Part shown: piece by piece, positions 28,001 to 39,141 of the stretch | Layout of the letters: the number at the start of each line of letters is the position of its first letter | How positions within the stretch are numbered: the first letter of the stretch is position 1 | Source of the DNA: Eopsaltria australis | Lineage: Eukaryota; Chordata; Aves; Passeriformes; Petroicidae | Assembly: GCA_034509425.1 (NCBI GenBank) | Contig: JAVTVJ010000508.1 | Coordinates: 1,116,001-1,180,000 of the forward strand | DNA: 64,000 bases | Direction of reading: 5' to 3' | The notes under the pieces: generated by a model | Seen by the model: only the letters and a program-made list of their open reading frames with translations | Told to the model about the DNA's origin: nothing | Databases searched by the model: none | Position numbers and translations under genes: made by a program

Positions 28001-29592
28001 CATGTATACATACAGTTCTTGTAGGTACCTCTCTAAACTACTTGACATCCTGTACCAGTGTATTCCACTGAGTAATAACTTTGGATAAAATGTTACTTTA
28101 TATGTTGGCTTTTAATTTCACTGAACAGCCCCTTTTGACACTGGAGAAAAATAAAACTAAATACTTTAGTCACAAGACTTCTTGCTGGCACAATTCTAAA
28201 AATCCATTTAATAAAAAGTACCTGCCCTTTCTCAGGTAGCAATACAGTATTGCCATATAGCCAAAGGAATTATATTCATATCAAAAGAAAAACATTTATC
28301 AAAATATTTGCTTTCAGACTTGTTTACTGTTTATTATTTTAATTTACATCAGTTGCTGCTTGCAAAACTTCCAGGGAAATAATTTAATTTTTTTTTCTTT
28401 TCCCACTGCATAGTAAATACAGCCTTCTTAGTATTTCAGAAGTATAGTACTATAGAAATGCTGGGGCCTGCTTTTGCTCCAAATGAAGTTAATGGGAAAA
28501 CACCAACTGACTTTATTAAGAGTTAGGTCAGGCCCCAGATTTGCAGCTTTTGAAATTTCATAGTTGAAAATTTTCTGGCTTATCCTCAGAACTGACTACT
28601 TCTACAACTATATACTATTTACAACTTTATTTATATGTACTTCTTTATTACAATATGTAATATCAATGTTCCTTGTAAAGGTTACTATTTTAAAGAAATT
28701 AGACTGAAGTTATTGCCAATCAACCTTTTAATAAACTTAGGTGGGATGACTTTCAGATTTTTTCTCAACATACAATTCAGTTTTTATTCACTTCTGCTAT
28801 CTTTGACAATTGCTTAACTACCTTAATTTCAAAGCCTTTTTCAGTGTAATAAAAATGTCCTTTTGGTAGAAGTTTATTGGTCCCATTTCAAATTACGTTC
28901 TGAAAAATTCCTATACTGATGAGGACTCATTATTTTAGCAATTTTTCTGTTTCAACACAGTATATAAAGCCATGCCTCTCAACCAGTCAACCTCAGTAGA
29001 AAAGTGTCAGTGAGGTCAAACAGATTGCTCACAAAATCTTTGATCAAGTTGTCTGATCACATATAGACACAACTGTCTGAATTGTTGCATATGTTGCATA
29101 ATGTTATCATACAAATTTAAGCATTTCCATTATTGACTGCTGCTCTTGTATGCATATGTTAACTTGCTGGTCATAAAACTACAACAAAAAGCAAGATATA
29201 CCAATACTGAATTAAGACCTCTAGTCTTGTCTCTCCCAAAATTAAGAAAAATCTGTGTTCTTTATGACTGACCAACTCATGATTTTGTGCTTCAGTTACA
29301 CACAATTTCCAAAATTAAACTGTGAAGTTAATGTCAAATACTGTGTTGTAACTTTAAATATAACTGACATATTAGAACAGATAGATGGGTAATTATGATA
29401 AACTACACAATAGTGCTACTGCAGATAATATCATTTATCAATCCTGTGGTCCCCATCATTCATGCATTTACAGTTTGGGAATACAGTGACTGCAAAGGAT
29501 AATAATTCATAATGGCTACATTCTCAGTACTTCATGCTAGCTCACTAGACAAAATAAAAAAGGTTAATTGTATAACTGGAAAAATGTAAAAT

Positions 29593-30970
29593 TTTATTCC
29601 AAGAAAATTAACAAGCTACACAGGTAAATTTTGGCAAATGCAACTTTATATTGAAATCCACACATCTGTATCTTAAAGAAGGAAAGACTCACAGACTCTA
29701 ATGTATTTCTAAAATACTAAGAAATCATATTATATGCTTTCACAAGTTAAAACTTAAATAATTTAAAACAACCAATACACCAAAATGTGCAGAAAATATA
29801 AACAAGACTGTGCCTTCAGTAGAATAAATGCTTCACAAATTGTGCAAGATATCATACTAAGGCTGCGGTCTCCCCATGACAGCTGTCTTAAAATATAAAC
29901 ATACATCAACTGCCTGTGTTTCTCAGAACAAACTAGAAAGGGCGGCACACCTAGAAAAAAATCATATAATCCCAGTGATGTGCATATTGATTTTGGGAAC
30001 CATTGGAGTAAAAAGGAAAAAAGAGGACTAAGTGATCTTTCATGCACTCCCAAATGACTGACCAGAGTTATTGATTCAATTTTCCTTGCTTATTTGCTTC
30101 AATGCTAAACAAAATGGAAGATACTAGATAACCCTTTAAGGCAACATGTGTTTATTCTGTATAATTATAACTGTTCAATTATGACTGGATATTATCATTA
30201 ACGTTGCCTAACAGACTGATATCTAGCTTTTTAAAAAATATAAATAAGACTCTATTAAACTTTATACCAAATCAGCAAAAAACACAGAATACAGTTAAAT
30301 GTTAGTAATTTCACTGTTAAGGAAAATGGTAATTAGAAAGAGTAATATATTTGGAGAAAAAAAAAATTAAAGTCAAAATCTGAACAAAAATACTGCTTTG
30401 GAATGCTCCCCAAAACTTACTCACAAGGCAAACAGATTTGTAAGTGTGATAATCCAATAATGCATGGCACATCTTTAATCAGTTACAGTACTTGAGTCCC
30501 CAGTTTTCAGTCTTTGCAAAATAATAATTGTATGAAATGTTTTAAAGGTCTTCAGATGTCTAAAATTAGTTTTATCAACACATTAACCTCATATCAACTT
30601 AATTTATTAAGATGTCCAATGCTAATCTTTTTGATGTTCTTATTTTATGTAGTGATATACACAGCATTTAGCACTGATACTTAGCACCTGCTACTTTCAT
30701 AATCTAGATTTCAACCACATAAAGAAATTCAGGGCAGTAGTTCAGTCCTTTGTTCTTAATTACAAACCTTCAGCAGTGGTCAGCAGGAACATGTTTAGGT
30801 TTAAAACAGGATTAGAGGTGAGCTATTGCAAAGACTGCAGAATGTTGCCCAAATCCTTACAGCTGCTGACATCCCATTCTTGATTTTCTCCTCAAGACAT
30901 GGCTACAGGCCACAATTGCTTAGCAGAGAATGGTAGTGTTTCACAAGGCTAAAGATTTACAGATGCTCCC
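29593..30970 (-). other. GPR85: Probable GPR85 3' UTR with candidate poly(A) signals
   Basis: AT-rich sequence immediately downstream of the GPR85 stop. AATAAA hexamers on the minus strand lie at 30608-30603, 30156-30151 and 29598-29593. Any could terminate the transcript, and more occur further left (for example near 28.33 and 28.64 kb), so the true end is unknown. No other gene is visible in the stretch. Confidence 0.5.
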
Positions 30971-32083
30971 TCATATAACACAGTAAGGTTCCCTTGGTAA
31001 CCTGGATTTTCTGCAGTAAAGAAGGGTTGTGCTGAAACAGCGCCTCAGCTCCCTGTTGGAGAAAATGCAGACAAAAGGATTGATTCCAGCTTGGGCAAAA
31101 CTCATCCAGACAGCAGCCGTTAGAAATCCCCCAGGTACTACGGGCCCTCTTGCAAAAACTCTCCAGTAACAGGCTACCAAATAGGGACCCCACAAGGTCA
31201 GAAAGAGGAATGTCATGATGTAGAACATTCTGCTGATTCTCTTCTCCATTTTGAATTCATCTAAAACCAGTAGCCTCCTCCTGCCTGTGGTGTTCGCATT
31301 TTGCCTGATTCCCAACAAGGTTGGAGGTGTGGGACCCCTTCCGAATCCAGCCAGCCAATTAGCAGCTGCTTGACCACTCGCTCCGGGACCATGAAAAGTC
31401 CAGTTCTGGCTCACTGCTGCAACAAACTGGACTGGCTTCATTTTCCTGCGATCGTGAACAAAAAATATCAGCTTGAGGTAGACAAGCTGTGTGGCTAGGA
31501 GGATAAGGGCAAGAAGAAGCATAAATCCCAAGGAATCGTTAGCCCTGAAGGAACGATGCTGGAAAGTGCATTGGTCTTCCTCCCTAATGAATGAGTAGGT
31601 GCCCACATCTAAAACTGGGGGGAAAGCCATGGCTACAGAGAGAGTCCACACCATACAGATAACAGCCAAACAAGTCCAGAAGGTCAGTCTTTTCGTATAA
31701 AAACGGTGGTGGGCAATAGCTAAGTATCTCGTGACGCTTATGCAGAATAACATGAAAGCGGTGTGAAAGCAGGACAAAACCCCCAAAAAGGCAATCACTT
31801 TGCAAGTAAGAGTCCCATACGTCCAAGTAGAGCCATTTTTTACCGAGGTGAAAACAAATGGGAAACAAATTGCAGATCTGAGGATATCTGAGCAGCAAAG
31901 ATCCAACAGGAAGTAGTAAGGAGCTCTATGCAAGGTCTTATCTTTGACTAGCAAAATGGAGATCAGAAGGTTACCCACCACACTGACTCCTATTATGAAA
32001 CCCAGTGAAGTCAGTTTCAGAAAAGCTGTTAAAGGAGAGAGATTTTGTAAAATGTTGTCAGCTGCATGGCTGTAGTTCGCCAT
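30971..32083 (-). CDS. GPR85: GPR85 / SREB2 orphan class A GPCR, complete
   Basis: A 370-aa seven-transmembrane receptor, the full length expected for GPR85, a brain-enriched orphan of the SREB family. Predicted membrane segments are near residues 25-47, 57-79, 94-119, 135-157, 186-208, 285-307 and 322-344. N38 and D66 are the conserved TM1 and TM2 residues. C94 and C172 should form the TM3-ECL2 disulfide. The usual DRY motif is TRY (118-120), TM6 carries WGPY (298-301) and TM7 carries NPFVC (335-339) in place of NPxxY. N3, N14 and N83 are glycosylation sequons on the outer side. The protein ends in EPYCVI. The reading frame is intact in a single exon, with the start at the first ATG of the family-length frame and G at +4. 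Signalling partners are not shown by sequence. The family is known for extreme conservation in vertebrates; the identification is essentially certain. Confidence 0.98.
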   Translation of the reverse strand: MANYSHAADNILQNLSPLTAFLKLTSLGFIIGVSVVGNLLISILLVKDKTLHRAPYYFLLDLCCSDILRSAICFPFVFTSVKNGSTWTYGTLTCKVIAFLGVLSCFHTAFMLFCISVTRYLAIAHHRFYTKRLTFWTCLAVICMVWTLSVAMAFPPVLDVGTYSFIREEDQCTFQHRSFRANDSLGFMLLLALILLATQLVYLKLIFFVHDRRKMKPVQFVAAVSQNWTFHGPGASGQAAANWLAGFGRGPTPPTLLGIRQNANTTGRRRLLVLDEFKMEKRISRMFYIMTFLFLTLWGPYLVACYWRVFARGPVVPGGFLTAAVWMSFAQAGINPFVCIFSNRELRRCFSTTLLYCRKSRLPREPYCVI

Positions 32084-32258
32084 AGATGGATGGATGATAT
32101 GTATATTGCCTCAGTCAAGTCTCATGATCTATATTTAAGAACAAGGAAAAAATAGATCCATACATCTTACTGAAAATGTAATCCACAAACAGAACTGATC
32201 TTGTGTCTAGTCATACAGTACATCCTCTTCTTTCTGATTTGTCATGCCATCAAAATAT
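32084..32258 (-). other. GPR85: GPR85 5' UTR part of the coding exon, with splice acceptor and uORFs
   Basis: On the minus strand an 8-T pyrimidine run followed by CAG (AG at 32260-32259) gives a strong splice acceptor, so the exon would start at 32258 and leave a 175-nt leader. This leader holds upstream ATGs that open short frames ending before the GPR85 start: a 2-codon frame (M-A-stop), a 12-codon frame beginning MTNQKEED, and one of about 18 codons. Such uORFs commonly dampen translation of the main frame; that effect is inferred. Confidence 0.7.
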
Positions 32259-33267
32259 CTGAAAAAAAATCGAGCTATCAGTTCTTAAGTTAACACAAAA
32301 TGATGTCAGAAAGTGCTAACAAAGATGTTAATTTATGGAGAACCAAATGAAGTTGTAAATTTGAGTACTATTGTTTGTTTTTAAAAAACGTGAGGCTTTT
32401 TTTTTTTTTTACTTACTACTTAGTATGATTGACTATTGGCAGATTTGGCTTGTTACAGTTTCATGACTGACCAATGTCACTTATATTTGGTAGCACATAT
32501 AATTTCGCAGTTAAAGCCTCAGAGATTTTATGAATCAAAAGATTCCCAGTTTGCAAGCCCAAGAGTTAATCACTGACATCTTTCTAAAAAATCCCCAAAG
32601 ACTGCTGATATTTTGACATTACCTACACTTATTTTATGGCTACAGTATTTGTCAATGTTTTTAGAGGCAACTGCTGTGTTGATATGGATCACACCCAAAG
32701 AAACCTTGCAGAATTTATGTTTTTTAACCCAAGTCACCAAAGCATATTAATCACACAGTGTTAGTTTAAGCATTTTGCAAGAGAAACAGTATTCACTATC
32801 CCCCTCCCTTCCTGCTATAAAACATAATTTTGTCATTTAGGTTTTTAGATAAACAGATATCTAGACAGTCGATAGCAGTATGCTTTAGGGTGTCGTCCCC
32901 CCGGGCTCCCCCCCCCCTTCCCCCGTGCTTTAATGCAAATCGTTAAAGCCTCGACATAATTCATAATAAGCAACGGTCAGTGTAAATACTGAGCAAAAAT
33001 AGGCAGCACAGCCAAGATATAAAGCCCATCCTTTCAGGAGGTCTAGTTTTGGTTATGATTAAACAAATATATAAATTGGGGGGTTTTTTTCCTTTTTTTT
33101 TTTTTAATTTTTTTTAGCTAATTAGGGTTCCACGATTCCCATTAATCCTCCCAGTGAATCGTACCGGAACACATTTCATGCAATAAAATAAAATAAAGAA
33201 TTGTCTGTCGCTGCTATTTCAGGTTGGGTGGTTTTTTTTGTTGTTGGGTTTTTGTTTTTGGTTTTGT

Positions 33268-33323
<56 letters not shown>

Positions 33324-33489
33324 GTTCTGTTTTGTTTTGTTTTTCTTTTTTCTCCCTCCAGAGCCAGGGACAGGAGCCACAGCAGGCATGATCAGGCTCC
33401 TTCGTTATTCACACGAAGTGTTTCCTATGCCACCTCGGGTGTATAAAGGATATTCCCACTGAATCCCAGCAAAATCCTTCCATTCTTAC
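32259..33489 (-). other. GPR85: GPR85 intron 1 (predicted), carrying a T52 homopolymer
   Basis: Bounded on the minus strand by the donor GTAAGA at 33489-33484 (exon context GTGGACG) and the T8-CAG acceptor ending at 32259. Both match consensus well. The intron is about 1.2 kb. It contains C-rich (about 32898-32928) and T-rich stretches and a very long T-run close to the donor. Confidence 0.65.
33271..33322. repeat. T52 homopolymer
   Basis: Fifty-two uninterrupted T on the plus strand (A52 in GPR85 sense), followed by TTTTG-type imperfect repeats to about 33351. It lies about 170 nt inside the predicted intron from the donor. The length may be polymorphic or an assembly estimate. Confidence 0.95.
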
Positions 33490-33490
33490 C

Positions 33491-34300
33491 GTCCACAAAA
33501 GAGCCTGATTGCTGCTGTGTAAACAGAGGCTGATCAGATCATGGCATCGTTTTAAAACCATGAAATCAGGCTCCCCCTCCCCCTCCCGCCAGCCCCGCCG
33601 CTCCCCCTCCTCGGAGGAGCTGTCCCCGCGGCGGCCGGCCCTGCCTCCGCACACACAGCCCGCACGCCGCACACGCACCCGGCACCGCTGGCACCCTCGC
33701 TCCGCCGCTGGCACACGCACCCGGGGCACGGCCGCTCCCCACGCCCGGCCATGCAGGGCTGGACTGCGCCGCGCTGCAAGGCAGCCCGGGTGCCGCTGCC
33801 TGGCATCAGCCGCATCTGCCGGAGCCGTGCGAGAGCCCCCCGCGGCGGGGAGCTGGGGAGAGCGGAAGAGGCATTGTCTGGGAGGGCTTCCATCATGCCA
33901 CTTCTTTGGGAATAACCCCCCCAGCCATGAGCGGGAGAGCCCTCTCCGCACGCACCTGCAGCCGCGGCATCCCTCGGCGCCCCCAGCCCCTCTCCTCCTA
34001 CCTGTTGGTGCCGGAGATCCCCACATGCCAGGGCTGTTCCTTCCCGCCGACCGGGGGCTTCTTTACCCGGCGGCCTTTTCTATTCTCCTCTACCGTCATT
34101 CATTCTTCTTTCTCTCAATCCTTTTCCTTTTCCCTTTTTTTTTAATTTCCTTTTTTTTTTTTTTTTTTGCCTCGGTACCTTGGCTGAGGATCCAGTCAGT
34201 GGCCCGGGCGGCGCATGCTCGCCGCGCCTCCCCCCTGCGCGCCGAGCCCCGTCCTCCCCTGTCGCAGCGCCACAATCTCTCCCAGTAACTCAGCGGCGGC
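33491..34300 (-). other. GPR85: Predicted GPR85 non-coding first exon (donor side well defined)
   Basis: The exon 3' edge at 33490 is set by the donor GTAAGA on the minus strand. Upstream sequence enters the CpG island. The transcription start cannot be read from sequence; the 34300 limit is only a plausible bound near the end of the GC-rich block and before the minisatellite. Long open frames here on both strands are GC-composition artefacts. Confidence 0.45.
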
Positions 34301-35260
34301 GGCCGCCTCAATGAGGGCACGGCAGCTCGGCGGCGGCAGCTGCTGCTGTCTCAGAGAGGGCACGGCAACCTCCGCGGCAACAGCGGCGTCCTCAGTGGTG
34401 CGCAGGCAGCCCCGGCGGCAGCAGCCTCCTCAGTGAGGGGACGGCAGCATCCTCAGTGCCGGAAAGGCAGCCTCCTTGGCAGCACGTTCCCATCGCGATG
34501 CATAGCGGAGCTGGATTTATTGGCGAGCCTGGGCAAGCCAGTGAGGAAAGGGAGGGGAAGGAATTAGGTCCTGCGCTCCTTGTTTATGCCTCTGGGCTCC
34601 CCCTCCCGCCCCATTCGCTTACAACGGGGGTCTGGAAGCACCCGCCGCGCTGCGCGTCGCAGCCTGTCAGGAGAGGGGCCGGGTGGTTTCTTCAGCTGCC
34701 GCTGCTCGATCCTCCCGCTCGTGGTTCGTTTTCCTTCCTCCCGATTCCCACCCGGTGAATTCCTTCTTCCTGACCCCCGAGCCAGGGAGGGCTCCTTAAC
34801 AAGTGCCGTTGTTCGCGGAGGGCGCATTCGCCGCGGGGCCGTGAGGACACCGCACCTTTCCCCCGGCAGCCCGTGGAGCAGCTTTCCGACGCGCAGCCCG
34901 AAGCCGGCGCAGAGGTGTCAGCGCGCTCGCTGCATGGCGGCGGGGATGGATCTGGTGTCAGCCCGTTCCGTCCGCGGCAGGGCCGGCGTTCCCCCTGGGC
35001 GCGAAGGGCGGCAGCGGCGGCCGCCGCGGAGGAGCGCCCGCCCGAGCCGGCGGCCGGCGGGGATCGATCCCGAGCCGTCCCGATGATGTCATGCGGGCCG
35101 CTGGGCCGGGGCGGCGGCGCCGGGAGGCGGCGGGCTGCAGCCGGGGCCGCCGCAGGGGCCTCCCGCCGGCCCCCGCACCCGCTGGCACTGACCCTCGCTG
35201 GTGCCACCGCGGCACAACCAGAAGGAAGAGGGAAGGCTGGGATGAGACTTGATCCCTCCG
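33560..35260. promoter_or_regulatory. CpG island, GPR85 promoter region
   Basis: About 1.7 kb with very high G+C and dense CpG dinucleotides, in contrast to the AT-rich surroundings. It covers the predicted GPR85 first exon and extends well upstream. The part at 34136-34170 is interrupted by T-runs. There is no obvious TATA box, which fits a CpG-type promoter. It may also drive a divergent plus-strand transcript; the plus frame at 34873-35463 is open but has no recognisable domain. Confidence 0.85.
34306..34485. repeat. Degenerate GC-rich minisatellite in the GPR85 CpG island
   Basis: Imperfect units of roughly 40 bp repeat a core like CCTCAGTGAGGGCACGGCAG followed by a CGGCGGCAGC-like block. 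Recognisable unit starts are at about 34306, 34349, 34389, 34429 and 34449, with the later ones shortened and diverged. The pattern suggests a locally expanded tandem repeat immediately upstream of the predicted first exon. Confidence 0.7.
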
Positions 35261-38200
35261 CCCTCCCGCCTCTTCGGTTTGTATGGAAGTTTATCCGGCA
35301 GAAGTGGGAACATGAAAGCCATGCCCCAAGAGTAATTCGCTTTGGCTGCAAGGCAGTTGAGGAACAGCTTGTTTTGGGTCGAGAGATTTGGATCCTGAGC
35401 AACTTCTTCGCTGTGAGCTTCCATTCAAGCCGAAATAAATCCTTCTGTGGGACAGATTTATAGGGTTGATTCATAATGTGTGTCACATCTGTGAGACCGT
35501 TAGTAGACTACAGGCATTTTTTAAGGCTGTTATCAAGTTCGGGTTCTTTTTTTTTGACACTCACTAAAAGGCAATGGAATTGGTTGCCAAACCACAAAAT
35601 TAGCTTCAGTAGTAGTCTGACCAAGCCTAGAGGTCTGCAGCCACTGGAAAATACAGTTACTTAAAATCAACATCAAACCATTTCAACCATGTATCTTGTT
35701 CCAGATAAAAATCATTCTTAGACAGAAAACTAACACAAAGCTCAGGTATCACACAATTTTTTGGTTTTTTTCTGCAAACATAATTACGAGGCCATGTTGG
35801 TGCTCATCTTTGGGGTGGCAGGGGTTAGCTTCACTTTTAAAAATTGGCATTTTGGGTTGTTGTTAAAGTCACTACTTCAAGTTGCACTTCCCATGTCCCC
35901 ATCACCCAAGCTATGCAGACCTCTCCAGGTATCCTTTCTTTTTTGTTAAATATATGTACCCACAGTGACATAAACAATGACCTTTGAAGTCATTGTTAAA
36001 ATGTGAAGGGCAAGGAAGTAGCTAATTCAGCAAGAGCGGGCACTTTCATGCTCTGTCCAATATAGCAAAGAATTCTCCAAATGCCATGCATGGAAATGAA
36101 ACATTTGCAATGCAAGATCAGGAAAATTTAGAGTATGTGGTACTGAATGACTGTAGCATGGTCATGGTCAGGGCCTATTCTTACACCCTCAGATGTGTAA
36201 GAATGATTATTTTTTGTTAAGAGTAAACAGTGCAACACAATCATCATTGTCATAAAATAGATCCAGTGCAGTAGGTTTTAACTTTTTTCTGTTTGGGCTT
36301 TCTTTTAGAGATGTTACAAAATTATGTTGCAATATAACATTCTAAAACTTGCTTTCCTTTTAGACTTTGAGAAGTAATCTGTGAACTTCAGAATTCATTC
36401 AGTGTTCAACCACCAGTTCAGCATAAATCCATTTGTCATCATAGGTATAACCTGAGAACAAGTGTTCTAGTTTTGATCAGCAAAATGTAGACATCTGGAT
36501 TGAAGTGCCACATAACAAAGTTAGTTTCCTATCATAGAAATCACTGAGAAAGAGATGCATTAGGGAGCAGTTTATCCCAATGTGAGTCACAAGTCTAAAG
36601 TCCATCATATGGTGTGAACTCCATTCTGTTTGTTGTAAGGGTAGAGTCAGTCAACAAAAATTTTTGTTACAAAGTGAAAGTGTTGAGTGACATTATGCTG
36701 TGTTAAACTGTTGCACTGGGAGTAGGTCACGTCCTCCATGGAGGGTAAAAAAAATCAGTGTTAGGGTTGGGAATCTGAAAGGTGGAGGCAGATGTCAGAC
36801 AATGATGCCTCTGGAAAGCAAGAACAACTGGAAGGCGGGGAGAAGAGATGAGTAAGGACAGGTGATGAGGTCTGTGCTAACTAGTTCTTCAAAACAGCTG
36901 GACAAGAGATATGAAAGGCTCAGGAAAAAAGTGTGAGGCAGCCCATGTTGCAAAGTGAGGGGATTAGGGGTAGCCAAGAAGAATTTCTTGGAGTTTGGGC
37001 ACAAGGAAGGATCTTGAATCTTGAATAAATTGCCCACCACACAATATAAGGGGGACAATGCTAAGGGCAGCATGAAGGAAGGGTAGAAGAAGAGAAGTAC
37101 AAGCACAAGCACAACAGTGTTCGTGTACCCTGCTAGTCTTAGCAGGAGACTGATTAGAACTTTCACTAGAAAATGAGAGAGGCAAGACAATTTAGTTTGA
37201 TTTTCTGATTTAAAACAAAGATGAGAACCATCTCCAGGTTCGGACAACTCTACAATAAAATTCTTTACAGTTGTAGTACAGAGCTCTTTCATTTTCTCCT
37301 GTTTGAATTATTTAATTATCATGGCCAAGAAGATAACTGGTGAAATACTCTGTTGGTGGTGACTGAGGATTCTGTATTCCAAGTCTTTGGGTTTTTTTTC
37401 AATTTAGATACTATTCAAGAATGACCAAGGAACACTGTTTAGTGAATTGGATCCACTAGGTCCATTCCCGGATCAAGATCATCTTTTTCGAGAACACTAC
37501 TTTGATATTCTCAGTCTTTGATATCATCTGCAGGTCAGAGCACTTCACTCCCACGATGTGATGCTTGGGTGCACCCGGCTGAGGAGCCAGGAACTTGATT
37601 ACAGAGGTGGGGCACAGTTGAATACTATTACAGAGGAATTTGTTGTTGCGTAAGCAGCATTTGGGGTACTTGCCATCTGTGTCTTTAGAGGACATGTGCC
37701 CTGAAATTCTGTACCACAGCTGTGAACCAGGTGAGGATGCTGGGTCAGTGATTCCCATTGTTTTGAACCTTTTCCTCAGAGTGGGAGACGTTTTTGATGT
37801 CTGACACTAAGAAATCTCACTAATGGAGTCTGAGGTAGAGATTAGGTTAGAAGAAAGGCTAGTGATGACAGTTCAAAAGATGGGGTGAGATATTGGCCTC
37901 ACTAAGGTCAGTAATGTCTCTCAGTTATTTCAATGGAGTGAAGATTTCAGCATGGGGCCAGAAGTTGTCAATAGCTAAAATCTAAAGTACTCAAGTCCCT
38001 CAAATCTTGATCATTTCAGTAATTCATATGGTTACTGACTGTCTTGAAATTTGTATATATGCAATGTCAACCCATTCTGCATATTGTAAATTTAAGCACT
38101 GTTGGATTTTCCAGTATTTCTACAACACAGGAGAGATAGTTGACAATGTGTGCCCACTCCTGTGCAGAGGCCAGCACAAGATTTACGTATTGTTTGAGAA

Positions 38201-39101
38201 ACTGTGATAGATGGTACTAAAGTACATCCTTTTCAAAGGGCTCAAGCAATGTTTTTAAGGGAACTTCCTTGCCCGTGCAGTAGATTTGTGCAGCTTTGTA
38301 GTAGCATTTAAGTAGGACTTATATAATACAGAGACCTGTGTAGGACCCTTGCACAACAGAGAATGTCACCAGCAATATATTTGATTCTTGTCCTTAGTAA
38401 AGTGTTTTCAGAGTAAAGACATCTGTTGGCAGTGTCTGGCTCCTGGGTTGGCTCTCAACACAGACATAAATTTCACCCCACACTGAAAATCTCTCTAGTG
38501 GTCTCTGCCTCAGTGTTGCATGTTTTCACCTACAACAAAATTATATTTGTGTGACTATAATAATTCTTATGGATAATAATTATATTCTTTAATGTTAATG
38601 TTTAGCCAGACACTCAGTTGTTTTATAAATATTTCTCAAAAACATTTAGTTCAGTATTTAAACAAATATTTCACAGTTGCCTTTGAAAATTAATTTTGGT
38701 TCTTAAAATTAGATCAATGTCGCACTTTCACACAGGAATAAGTGAAGGTCTAAATGCAAATACACTTATCTGTCAAGTATATGAAAAATACTTTGTCCTG
38801 CAGAGGAAAACTGCTCTGCGTGACTCTAACTGGAGTGAGGCACCTATATGCTTCTAAAAATCCCTTGAGATACTTACCTGTATCATTAGGTTTCTAAACA
38901 CCTTGTACCAGTTTGTTTACTAGGACTGCATTTGAAAGACTGGGCACATCTTTCACACCTAGGTTTTGCAGATAACCTGCTACACCAGTGTTGCAGTGTT
39001 AAGTTCAGTTATTGTGCAATTTAGGTAGTGTGGACATGGAATTACTTGACTTCACTTGCATATCAGGTAGTTAAAAATGCAGATGAACTTAGCTGTGGCC
39101 A

Positions 39102-39141
39102 CGAGTAATTAACAATGTTAAACTGCACTGCTAATTACTCG
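39102..39141. repeat. Inverted pair of TAATTA-containing sites
   Basis: CGAGTAATTA (39102-39111) and its exact complement TAATTACTCG (39132-39141) are separated by 20 bp. TAATTA is the core of many homeodomain sites. The surrounding 39.0-39.2 kb may be an old repeat or a conserved element; I cannot tell which. Confidence 0.55.

Noticed and set aside
33509..35486. Several 100-264 codon frames on both strands in the first CpG island
   Set aside because: High G+C removes stop codons by chance. The products are Arg/Pro/Ala/Gly-rich, overlap one another on both strands and show no domain.
36795..37292. 165-codon hydrophobic minus-strand frame
   Set aside because: Low-complexity Leu/Ser/Phe-rich composition with no domain; likely the complement of a purine-rich stretch.
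37456..37758. 100-codon minus-strand frame with non-random-looking composition
   Set aside because: I could not connect it to any known family, and it has no neighbouring exons, poly(A) tract or clear frameshifted continuation. It may be a chance frame or an unrecognised retrocopy.
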